A stretch of DNA of 44,387 nucleotides from Paenibacillus silviterrae (GTDB lineage: Bacteria; Bacillota; Bacilli; Paenibacillales; NBRC-103111). Of this stretch, positions 36,790 through 44,387 are shown in pieces. The stretch's first letter is position 1. The number at the start of each line of letters is the position of its first letter. Below the pieces are notes generated by a model. That model made no database searches. It had not been told where the DNA came from and saw only the letters and a program-made list of their open reading frames with translations. The DNA is taken from positions 1 to 44,387 of the forward strand of contig NZ_JASKUT010000003.1 of NCBI RefSeq assembly GCF_030167925.1. The letters run 5' to 3'. Both the position numbers and the translations under genes were made by a program.

Positions 36790-38171
36790 ATGGAGTTTCT
36801 TTTACCAAGAACATCGAGGCTGAGCAAGCGGTATTAGGCTGCATACTCTACGACAATGAAGCCTTAGATGTCGCAGAAGAAATTGTCTCGATGCTTCTTT
36901 CTACAACCGAGGTCATGGCAGGATCTACAGGGCTATGCGGAAATGCGGGAAGAAGGAGAGCCGATCGATTTTGTCACACTGACTGCGTATTTGCAATCAA
37001 GCAAAGAGCTCGATCAAGTTGGTGGCATTGGGTATCTTTCTCAGCTTGCTAACAGTGCCCCGACCGCGGCGAATGTTGCACACTATGCTGAAATCGTGAG
37101 GGAACGTTATACTCAACGGTGCGCGATACTTGAAGCTAAAAATATACTGGATGAGGCTCGCAAGGTAGGAGACCCCGCTCAAATTGCTCATGTGATGGCG
37201 ACTGCAGCTGATTCCTTAGCGGACCAAACATCCAAGGGAAAGGATTTCAAAAAAATATCCGATGTAGCGATGGAAGCCTTTGATCAGGTAGAGCTTAGGT
37301 ATAACAACAAGAGCACTTCTGGAGGTGTGACGGGCATCCATCAGGTTACACAGATCTAGATAATATGACAAGCGGGGTTCCAAAGGAGCGATTTGATTTA
37401 CATAGCTGCTCGTCCATCGGTAGGGAAAACAGCACTCGCCCTTAATATCGCACAGAATGTAGGGATAAGGCACCGCGCACAGTGGGGATTTTAGCCTGGA
37501 AATGTCTGAGGGTCAACTCGTTCAGAGGATGTTTAGTTCAGAACAGCACATCGACGCAGGCCGACTTCGTACTGGATTCTTGGAAAGCGACGATTGGGAA
37601 AGACTCACGATGGCCGTTGGATCTCTAGCCGACGCAAACATATTCATTGATGACACACCCGGAATTTCTATCTCCGAGATTAGAACGAAAAGCAAAAGGC
37701 TACAGAAGAAACACGGTCTTGATCTTATCCTCATTGATTACCTACAGCTTATTACGATCCGAGGTCGCCGCGATAACAGGCAACAAGAAGTATCGAAATA
37801 TCGAGGATGTTGAAGCTTATCGCTAGGGAGCTCAATGTACCTGTCATCGCCCTATCCCAGCTGAGCCGTAACGTAGAGCAGCGCCAGGACAAACGACCAA
37901 TGATGTCGGACCTCAGAGAATCAGGGTCTCTGGAGCAGGATGCAGATATCGTGGCCTTCTTGTATCGAGATGATTATTACGATAAAGAGTCTGAAAAAAA
38001 GAACATTATCGAGGTCATCATTGCCAAACAGCGTAACGGCCCGGTCGAACCGTGGAGCTCGCATTTATGAAAAATTTCAATAAATTCGTAAGTCTGGACA
38101 GGACTCATCATTCTTCTAGCAAGCCAGAATCGTCAAAGAGAGAGAACGAAGTCCAATGCAGACATGTTTAG
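36790..38171 (+). CDS. dnaB: Replicative DNA helicase (DnaB family)
   Basis: About 460 residues after correction. The N-terminal domain has NIEAEQAVLGCILYDNEALD, DFVTLTAYLQSSKELDQVGG and IGYLSQLANSAPTAAN. The RecA-like domain has IYIAARPSVGKTALALN (Walker A), FSLEMSEGQLVQRM, IDYLQLI (Walker B) and the C-terminal VIALSQLSRNVEQRQDKRPM and SDLRESGSLEQDADIVAFLY. Breaks near 36800, 36890, 37355, 37480, 37790 and 38050. ATG 36790 is likely, but the first ten residues are unclear. Third gene of the replication run. Confidence 0.93.
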
Positions 38172-38206
38172 AAAATAAAAAAAGCCCCAACAATAGGGCA
38201 GAAAAT

Positions 38207-38242
38207 TTCCCAGCTAAGCAACTTGTCGGTTTAAGCTGGGAA
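38207..38242. repeat. Inverted repeat after the helicase gene
   Basis: TTCCCAGCT (38207-38215) pairs with AGCTGGGAA (38234-38242) across an 18-base loop. There is no T run on either side, so it is not a typical terminator. It may be a protein-binding site or an mRNA structure upstream of the late regulator. Confidence 0.55.
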
Positions 38243-38292
38243 TGTCCAAACCTCACCTTCTATTATATCATAATAAAGGACGGGTGAGGGGA

Positions 38293-38653
38293 ATGTTGGT
38301 AATGCAAGAACTGATTCCATTGGCTACGAAGGAAGAGATAAAGAAAACTCGGCAGGCATTGGAAGATTACAAGACCGATAAGCTCATGTTGGAATATCTT
38401 CAGGAGAACCCTCCGACTTGTGAACGACAAAAGGAAGCGATGGAGGAGCTGGCGGTTCGATTGAAAAAAATAGATAGAGCAATTGCATTAATAAGAAAAG
38501 AAAGAATTCGGAAAACCATCGAATATCGATATATAAAAAGGAAACGAGCGACAGACGCTATTTTGGTGTTTAATGATCGACTTCCAAAACTCTCGATCGC
38601 AGGACAATGAGGGAATAACCTCTATAGCCAATAGCTTGAAGTGGATGGAATGA
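38293..38653 (+). CDS. Late transcription regulator (ArpU/RinA-like)
   Basis: About 119 residues. MQELIPLATKEEIKKTRQAL, then DYKTDKLMLEYLQENPP and ERQKEAMEELAVRLKKIDRA, with RKTIEYRYIKRKRATDAILV resembling the sigma-70 region 4-like end of ArpU/RinA proteins. These activate late genes in Bacillota phages. A break near 38577 moves the end to SIANSLKWME at 38653. GTGAGGGG precedes ATG 38293. Position between replication genes and the packaging operon fits. Confidence 0.6.
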
Positions 38654-38660
38654 TAAGCCA

Positions 38661-38713
38661 AAAAATGTCCCTCAAATGTCTGTAAAATGTCTTTGCAATG
38701 TCCCAAAATGTCT
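38661..38713 (+). repeat. Five-fold AAATGTC repeat with 11-bp period
   Basis: (A/C)AATGTC occurs at 38663, 38674, 38685, 38696 and 38706, that is steps of 11, 11, 11 and 10 bases. It lies after the regulator stop. Because 11 is not a multiple of three it is not a coding repeat; one site per helical turn suggests side-by-side protein binding on one DNA face. Confidence 0.8.
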
Positions 38714-38723
38714 ATTAAACCGA

Positions 38724-38773
38724 GGTACAGTAGATCCAGAGCCCAATGGCTCCATGGTAATGTCTACTGTACC
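38724..38773. promoter_or_regulatory. Long perfect hairpin with inner stem
   Basis: GGTACAGTAGA pairs perfectly with TCTACTGTACC (11 bp). Inside the loop GAGCC pairs with GGCTC over CAAT. Only TTTATC follows, so it is a weak terminator at best. It may be an operator or structured RNA working with the adjacent repeats. Confidence 0.7.
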
Positions 38774-38948
38774 TTTATCACTGTAGGCACTCGGTCATGC
38801 TGTGGGACTTTGATCCTTAGACGCCGGTCGTCGAGAGTGTGATATGAGGAGGGGTGAAATGCCCCATTTCATTCATTTCTTTGCATAGCAGCTCGGATGT
38901 GAAGTTTCCGGTCTGCTAGGAAAGGCATGAAAGTTGAGTATTACGTGC

Positions 38949-38975
38949 AAAGAGTCGCTTCTAGCGGCTCTTTTT
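38949..38975 (+). terminator. Intrinsic terminator before the recombinase genes
   Basis: AAAGAGTCGCT pairs with AGCGGCTCTTT (one G-T pair) across a TCT loop, followed by TTTTTG. It ends transcription from the control region. Confidence 0.85.
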
Positions 38976-39014
38976 GTGCTGGACTATCACGCAGCGGACA
39001 AGGGAGGGAGTCGC

Positions 39015-39157
39015 GTGAAGAAACGAAGGTACAAGGACCCACCCGCGCAACACCCGAAGTGTCGTGGGTGCATTTGGGGGAAGTGGAAGGAACGAAGCAG
39101 ATTTGCTTCAAGCCATTATCCTGTATTAAGGATTCGAAGAGTGGTGTTAGAAAATGA
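39015..39157 (+). CDS. Small Cys-rich protein
   Basis: About 47 residues after mending a break near 39090. KKRRYKDPPAQHPKCRGC is followed by IWGKWEGTKQICFKPLSC, giving a CxxC and a CxxxxxC that could hold a zinc ion. Basic. GTG 39015 follows GGGAGGGAG. It overlaps the recombinase start by 4 bases. Small zinc-binding proteins like this are common in phages of Bacillota; role unknown. Confidence 0.6.
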
Positions 39158-39696
39158 ACACAGTTCGAACCACTACGGATCCGAACTCATTGAAGATATC
39201 CTCAGTTATCTGAAACAGAAAAGCTCCAGGAATTACATTTTGGTATTAACCGGTATCAACACAGGTTTCCGCATAAGTGACATTTTAAAACTTAGAGTTC
39301 GAGATGTTACTGGGACTCACATAACCATTCGGGAGAAGAAAACCAGGAAAGAGAAGTCCATCTTAATCACTCCTGAGCTTAAGCGGGAATTGAAGGAATA
39401 CATCAAGGATATGGCACTCATGAGTACCTTTTAAAAGTAGACAGGAGCAAATAGACCCATCGGTCGGACCATGGCTTACACAATTATGCAGGAGATTGCG
39501 ACAGAGTTTCGCCTGAGCGAGATTGGATGTCACACGCTTCGAAAGACCTTCGGTCACTTCCACTACAAACGATTTAAAGATATCGTCATGCTAATGAACC
39601 ACTTCAATCATTCCAGCGAGAAGATCACATTAAGGTACATTGGCGAACTTCAAGGACACCATGGACATGGCAATGAAGCAATTTAAAATCTTCTGA
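39154..39696 (+). CDS. Short tyrosine recombinase (integrase catalytic domain only)
   Basis: About 180 residues after correction. It has LVLTGINTGFRISDILKLRV with the first catalytic Arg, a Lys in the following hairpin, HTLRKTFGHFHYKRFKD (His and second Arg), HSSEKITLRYIG with the last His and the nucleophile Tyr. It lacks the N-terminal core-binding domain of full integrases. Frame breaks near 39200, 39420 and 39655. It is coupled to the Cys-rich ORF by overlap. It sits far from the serine integrase, near packaging genes, so a role in resolving concatemers or dimers is more likely than integration (inference). Confidence 0.82.
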
Positions 39697-39743
39697 ATTG
39701 GTCATAATGAGACTATGTTCAACTAGATTTTATTCACCACCAC

Positions 39744-39770
39744 AAGCCTTTGAATCTTAAGGCTTTTCTT
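39744..39770 (+). terminator. Intrinsic terminator after recombinase
   Basis: AAGCCTT pairs with AAGGCTT across an eight-base loop and is followed by TTCTT. It separates the recombinase from the packaging operon. Confidence 0.75.
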
Positions 39771-39783
39771 CGTTGCGCGAGTT

Positions 39784-39800
39784 TAACAGAATATCTGTTA
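39784..39800 (+). promoter_or_regulatory. Perfect palindrome at the likely late promoter
   Basis: TAACAGA-ATA-TCTGTTA, 7-bp arms. A weak promoter, TTGCGC (39773-39778), 17 bases, TGTTAT (39796-39801), overlaps it. A binding site for a late activator or repressor is likely, because the packaging genes begin 50 bases downstream. Confidence 0.55.
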
Positions 39801-39849
39801 TGTCCAACTTAATCGACTAATATTTTCCATAAAAAAGGGGTGAAAAAGC

Positions 39850-40005
39850 GTGTTAAAACGGCTGATGAAGTTGCTGAAATTGACTCGTGAGAAGACCATA
39901 TTAACTCCTCTCCCGAGGTTCGAACCGATCGAACACAGATTGAGTAGGAAGCAACGAAGGAAGCTCTGGAGAGAGGCTTGGAGCCGTCATACACGCCGAC
40001 GTTAA
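39850..40005 (+). CDS. Small basic protein before HNH
   Basis: A 51-residue ORF: VLKRLMKLLKLTREKTILTP, then LPRFEPIEHRLSRKQRRKLW. Highly basic and helical, so it may bind nucleic acid. GTG 39850 follows GGGGTGAAA. The stop overlaps the HNH start in TAATG. No family recognised. Confidence 0.6.
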   Translation: MLKRLMKLLKLTREKTILTPLPRFEPIEHRLSRKQRRKLWREAWSRHTRRR

Positions 40006-40390
40006 TGCCGAAGAAACCTTTAAGGCCGTGCAGCAGGCAGGTTGCAAGGAGCTTACAAGAGAGCGGCATTGTGCCAATTGTGCTGGCGAGTATGACAAGC
40101 AGCGCGGCTCCTCGTATCAAAGAGGATATGATTCCAGGTGGAGGAAAGAGCGGCTGACGTTTCTCCTTGCCAACCCGCTCTGCAGGCATTGCCTAGAGCG
40201 TCAGCACTTATCGGAAGCTACGGTAGTAGACCATATCATTCCGCATCGCGGCGATCAGCGCCTTTTTTGGGATCAATCGAATTGCAAGCATTATGTGACA
40301 GCTGCCACAGTACCAAAACAGCCAAGGAAGATGGCGCTTTGGCAATCAACAAAATCCCAATCGCTTGGGAAAATAAGAAAGGATCGATGA
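40005..40390 (+). CDS. HNH endonuclease
   Basis: About 125 residues after correction. CANCAGEYDKQRG is followed by SSYQRGYDSRWRKERLTFLL, CRHCLERQH and the HNH core VVDHIIPHRGDQRLFWDQSN, then ALCDSCHSTKTAKEDG. In HK97-type phages this protein next to terminase is needed for cos cleavage. Breaks near 40045 and 40290. The exact C-terminus is unclear, as all three frames near 40370 give plausible ends. ATG 40005 overlaps the preceding stop. Confidence 0.88.
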
Positions 40391-40808
40391 AACAGATGAA
40401 GTCATCCATTGTATTGCTTACCGGCTCCGTCATCACCATGGCAGAGAGCGAGTTTCACCGCATCAAGAAAGCTGTGAAGTCTGCTCCTAGCGCAAGCGTA
40501 GTCACTCTAAACTTTGTAGACGAAGAAGGGACGGAACACATCCTTCCGTTCAGCAGCGTATGCGATCTGAGACTTACTGCAGCCGAGGCAGAATCGCCCG
40601 TTAAACCGAAGAGGTTACAACTGGCGACGACAGTGAGATCAGTGCTGATGCTTCAGTTAAGCAACTTAAGGAGTATCTTGATGTTGCCAAGGATTTGAAG
40701 ACTGTCCAGCACCTCCTTGATGAAGAGAAGGCCAAGGAAAAGCCACGTGAGACAGCGGTCAAGCTTCTGGAGGATAGGATTGCTAAGTTGAGCAGTGATG
40801 TATCATGA
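40387..40808 (+). CDS. Hypothetical protein between HNH and terminase
   Basis: About 140 residues after mending a break near 40610. It begins MKQMKSSIVLLTGSVITMAE and has HRIKKAVKSAPSASVVTLNF, VDEEGTEHILPFSSVCDLRL in a beta-rich first half. The second half is a charged helix: VKQLKEYLDVAKDLKTVQHL, then ETAVKLLEDRIAKLSSDVS. ATG 40387 follows AAAGGATCG. It is convergent with the CBO0543-like gene 12 bases on. No family recognised. Confidence 0.6.
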
Positions 40809-40820
40809 GGGTTGAATTTA

Positions 40821-41289
40821 TTATTTATTTTTAATAGCTTTTCTCTTGAGGTACTGAACAAACTTGTGGTTGTACATGTTAATGACAAAGCAAACCGGAT
40901 AGCATAAAGCTGAGTACCACCATTTCCACTGAAAGTAAGAGAACATTCCTACCTTTACACTTAACAATTCATACAAAATGGAAAAGGTAGACATGCTAAT
41001 ATATATAAAAGTTTTATGATGTAACTTTTTTTAAACGGGTAGAAATTAAGAAATAAGATGTTAACCAATGGAAACAGAAGAAAAATATGAAATAAACCTT
41101 GAATATCAACGCCTGCGGTGTAATAACTGTAAAGTTTCAATTGTAAATTAAGGAAAAATCTGTCAAGGTTGCAAAGCAAATGGCAAAAAGCGCTGCATTA
41201 TATGTGTCTATAGGCGAAAGTCTTTTAGGCATGAAAAAAATAATAACAGCAAATAAAATTATCGTGGTAGTAAGTAGAATATCTGCCAT
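40821..41289 (-). CDS. CBO0543-like integral membrane protein, copy 2
   Basis: About 156 residues after mending a break near 40997. MADILLTTTIILFAVIIFFM, PKRLSPIDTYNAALFAICFA, FFLNLQLKLYSYYTAGVDIQ, FPLVNILFLNFYPFKKS, then WKWWYSALCYPVCFVINMYN match copy 1 at 21966-22415 in order: the PKRLS motif, the Y-x4-GVD turn, the NFYPF motif and a W-W/Y-S-AL-YP end. It lies on the opposite strand inside the packaging region and is AT-rich, as is usual for a late-acquired gene. Function unknown. Confidence 0.8.
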
Positions 41290-41401
41290 AGTGACCACCC
41301 TTCAGGGAAAGTATTTCCAGATATATTAGATTTTATGTCAACACAGGAGGGGGTGGGTCCAATTTTTTTGGAATGTTCATTTGGAGGACCGCGGCTCCCT
41401 C
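41290..41401. other. Region before terminase; candidate cos
   Basis: Between the divergent CBO0543-like gene and the small terminase. GGAGGACCGCGGCTCC (41383-41398) is a GC-rich, roughly symmetric block around CCGCGG. In phages with HNH next to P27-type terminase the cos site lies here. The window starts 4 bases after this block. No sequence proof of cutting. Confidence 0.4.
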
Positions 41402-41481
41402 TAATGCGAAAAAAAGTCCCCGACGAAAGTTTTGAAAGGGAGGAGGTTGTTCGTCGTGCATGAGGTTGTCGGTTCGACCAC

Positions 41482-41939
41482 ATGCGGGTCGGTAAAAAGG
41501 GTGGAGGAAAGCACTGGACCCAGAAGGAAGTGGAGGCCAGAGAAGCAGCTGCAAAGAAGTTTCAGCGCAGAAAGAAGGCTAAGCTCAAGATTCCCGAGTG
41601 GCTATCCGATGAAGCACGTAAGGTATGGCGCAAGACGGTTAAGGACATGGAGGAATTTGAAGTCCTTGATAAGGTCGATGAAGATGTGCTTGGAACCTAC
41701 TGCGACGCCGTTGCAAAATACCAGGAATTGAACGGCTGATTGACGAGCATGGATACACGGAGTACAATGCTGCCGGTTCAAAACAGGTCAGTTCCTACGT
41801 GAAGGCGGCACAGAGCTATGCTAGGCTTATTCTTACTTATTCCAGCAAGCTCGGACTGAATGCGGATTCCAGGGCAAGACTAGCGAAGAAGGATTCTGAA
41901 GGTGGTGGGGGACGATCCTAATGGGACCTCTTCGATTGA
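41482..41939 (+). CDS. terS: Terminase small subunit, second copy
   Basis: Same gene as at 81-537. This copy keeps the correct frame through VLDKVDEDVLGTYCDAVAKY, where the left copy is broken, but lacks a G near 41736 and is shifted after that. Confidence 0.88.
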
Positions 41940-43710
41940 TTGGGAGGACGTTCACCCCACGAACCGTTATGCTGCAGAAATCGTCCATGGGATTCGCCCC
42001 AGCTGCCGCATGGAATACCTCGCGTGCGAACGTCATCTGAAGGATTTGCAGAGGCAGGCCACTGCTGACTTCCCGTATGTTTTGATGAATCGCGTGCCAA
42101 TCGTATTTTTGACTGGTTTGAAAAATGCTGCAGGCACGTGCGCGGCCCGTTCAGCGTCAACTCATCGAACTTCTACCGTTCCAAAAGTTCGACCTCGGTG
42201 CGTGTTCGGCTGGGTTCACATGGATTCCGGCAAGCGCAGGTTCAAAAAAGCGTTCCACATGCGGGCGCGGGGGGTAACGTTAAATCCACCGAGATGAGCG
42301 GACTCGCCCTGTATGGTATGTGCAGTGATTGTGTGTATCCCCCAGGGCAGCCGGAGTTTAAACGGTACGAGGACAGCCCAGAGGTTGAGTGTGCTGCTGT
42401 AGATAAGGGTCAGGCGAAACGGGTGTGGGGCGATGCTCAGGAAATGGGGAAGAAAAGCCCCGACTCTTAAGGCGGCTGCGGATCAAGCGGACGTATATCG
42501 AGCATGCTTCACGCGGCGGGTGGCTGCGGCCTCTGTCAAAGGACACGAAGAACAAGGACTCTGGAGCACCTGCATCGTCATCATTGACGAGTATCACGCC
42601 CATTCTTCAAGTGAGATCCACGACGTTCTGCAGTCCGGTTTCGGTAAGCGACTGCAGTCGCTGATGATGATCATCTCTACAGCGGGCAAGGATGCGGAGA
42701 ACAGTCCCTGTAAGAAGGAATACGATTCCCTGTGCAAGATGATGAAGGGCGAAATCGACATGAACGAGGCATATTTTGTTATGATCCGGGAGATAGAGAA
42801 GGGCGATGACCCACACGATGAGAGCGTATGGTTAAAGCGAACCCCATTCTGCAGGAGAATAACGAGTATGCCGAGGAGCTGCGCAATCAGATCCGGCGAG
42901 AGCATGACGATGCGTACAATACTGGTGACCCGGATAAAATCCGCGAGTTTCTGATCAAGCGGGTGAATCGCTGGCAAGCGGACAGCGAAAAGAAGTACAT
43001 GTCCGGGATTATGGACAAATGGAAGGCCCTCGCGATACCTCGGGAGGATTTTTTGGCGTTGGTTCGCGGCCTGCCATGCTGGAAAGGCTTAGACCTTTCC
43101 AAGACCACCGACCTAACAGCAGATGGAACCGTGTTTCACTTGGAGGACGGGCGTTTTGCCGTTACTGCTCACGGATACATCCCAGAAGATGCCGTGAAGA
43201 AGCACGAGCACGGCGACCGCATTCCTTATACGGAATACATCGAAGGTGGTTGGTGTACCAAATACAGACGGCGCTGTCGTGGATTACGCAAAATCAAGGA
43301 GCGATTGAAGCAGGAGCAAGAGGAACAGCAGCTGGATATCAGCGAGATTTGCTTTGACGATTACAAACGCGGACGCACTTCGCCCAGAGCTGGGGATGGA
43401 CGATACACTATGGTGAAGATCCCGCAAACGATGAAGGTGCTCAACGGACCGACGAAGTTTTTCGTGAGCTCGTGCTGCGGGGGCAAGATCGTTCACGTGG
43501 GAGTCCGTTGTTGACCTGGTGCCTCTCCAATGCGATGGAGATCGAAGACACGAATGGGAACATCAAGCTGTCAAAGAAGAACAAGACGACAGCAGCGGAT
43601 TGACCTTATCGCTGCCATAATCAATGCCATGGCTCGTGCATGATCGCGCAGGGAATATCGACGTATCCGAATTTGCCGAGGAAGACGTGCTCGAAAAACT
43701 GTGGGGATAA
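41921..43710 (+). CDS. terL: Terminase large subunit, second copy
   Basis: Same gene as at 518-2312. It carries the same Val codon in the Walker A-like loop, so that residue is not a single-read error. It has its own errors near 42080, 42155, 42415, 42465, 42835, 43270 and 43370. The stretch 42840-43250 is cleaner than in the left copy and gives GLDLSKTTDLTADGTVFHLE without a break. Confidence 0.9.
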
Positions 43711-43724
43711 GGAGGTGATGCTGT

Positions 43725-44387
43725 GTGTTAAAAACATTACGCCGGTGGTTCACTGGCCTGAAAAACGGGAGGTCTTAGATATCAATGATTCCGGCTCTTG
43801 GAGCTGCTGGGATCCAACGGGGGGACGTGGACGTTCGCGGCAGGAAGGCGCTGAAAGTAGAAACGGTGTATGCCTGCGTGAAGATTCTTTCCGAATCTAT
43901 TTCGAAGCTCCCTCTCAAAGTATACAAGGAAGATGAGAGTGGGGTCCAAAAGGCGACCGTCATCATTTGATTGACCTGCTGCGGCTTCGACCGAACCCGC
44001 TCATGTCGGCTTCGGACTTCTGGAAGTGCACCGAGGCGCAGCGTAGTTTTGGCAACGCCTATGCGTACATTGAGGTGGATCAACGAACCGGCAAAGTTAG
44101 CGGCTTGTGGCCGATTGACCGAAGCAAGGTTACGATCTGGGTCGAGGATGCCAACCTGCTGAGTGGATCGAAGTTTTATCAATGGGGCACACGGCTTTGG
44201 TATGAAGTCGATATCGGAGGCGGCCGAAGCGCAAACTGCTGCGGATGAGATGCTGCATTTCAAGGGCAGCGTGACGCTGGACGTATCGTCGGCATTAACC
44301 CGATTGAATACTGCGTTCCTCATCGAGAATGCAGCCAGCGCAAGTAAATTCATCAACAACTTTACAAGCAGGCTTGCAAACGAAGGG
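43725..44387 (+). CDS. Portal protein, second copy (cut by window end)
   Basis: Same gene as at 2328, 5' part only. It has the extra G near 43952 that repairs one portal frame break, but errors near 43790, 43958, 44165 and 44225. Confidence 0.9.

Larger units (their letters stand above)
38654..39014. other. Non-coding control region between regulator and late genes
   Basis: About 360 bases without a gene. It holds the 11-bp repeat array, a long hairpin (38724-38773) and a terminator (38949-38975). A GAGGAGGGGTGAAATG site near 38846 is followed by only a nine-codon ORF. Likely the switch region for late transcription. Confidence 0.65.
41402..44387. repeat. Right copy of terminal duplication
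   Basis: Repeats bases 1-3003 with 17 fewer bases net. It ends mid-gene in the portal. Errors in this copy fall in other places than in the left copy, so a consensus restores intact terminase and portal frames. Confidence 0.95.

Noticed and set aside
1..44387. CRISPR arrays, tRNA or rRNA genes
   Set aside because: I saw no regularly spaced 25-40-base repeats and no cloverleaf or ribosomal RNA sequence. The only short arrays are the 24-bp and 11-bp repeats reported above.

Overview
The window is a complete temperate phage genome read slightly more than once around. Bases 1-3003 and 41402-44387 are the same sequence apart from scattered 1-base indels and a few substitutions, so the unique genome is a circle (or concatemer unit) of about 41.4 kb. 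Gene families and strong AGGAGG-type ribosome sites point to a Bacillota host in the Bacillus/Brevibacillus/Paenibacillus group; Paenibacillus is my best guess, not proven. Many genes are broken by single-base indels, often in short G/C or A/T runs. The two copies of the terminase region break at different places, so these are mostly sequencing errors and not true pseudogenes. Coordinates below give the span of the intended gene after mentally correcting these shifts.

Layout. (1) 39850-41401 continuing into 1-7315: HNH endonuclease, small and large terminase (P27/HK97-like packaging), portal, prohead protease, HK97-fold capsid and four connector/neck genes. (2) 7317-18640: a compact contractile tail with a short sheath (DUF3383-like), tube, tail chaperones, tape measure, Dit-like protein, plug, hub, spike, gp25-like, baseplate J, a DUF2612-like protein, a beta-helical tail fibre and small accessory genes. 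(3) 18721-19939: holin and zinc amidase. (4) 20045-20779: a promoter with an SOS-like operator driving a small ORF and two tandem LexA-N-terminal-like winged helix proteins. (5) 20871-29491, mostly minus strand and AT-rich: a secreted protein, a CBO0543-type membrane protein, a large serine integrase, a HEPN protein (plus strand), and a minus-strand run made of a fused repressor/ImmA protein, a membrane protein, an SF2 helicase and a small ORF. (6) 29579-38171, plus strand: operator-flanked early promoter, Cro-like and XRE regulators, small early genes, PcfK/PcfJ-like proteins, a DUF3102 protein, a DnaD-like initiator containing 24-bp iterons, a helicase loader and DnaB helicase. (7) 38293-39696: a late regulator (ArpU/RinA-like), an 11-bp repeat array, a long hairpin, and a short tyrosine recombinase, leading back to the packaging genes.

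How it works together: the fused HTH-ImmA repressor probably sits on the repeated TTTGCT-N5-AGCAAA operators and holds down the early promoter. The same minus-strand transcript would carry the membrane protein and helicase, so these should be made in the lysogen; together with the convergent HEPN gene they are the best candidate for an undescribed immunity or superinfection-exclusion cassette. A second CBO0543-like membrane protein lies on the minus strand inside the packaging region.
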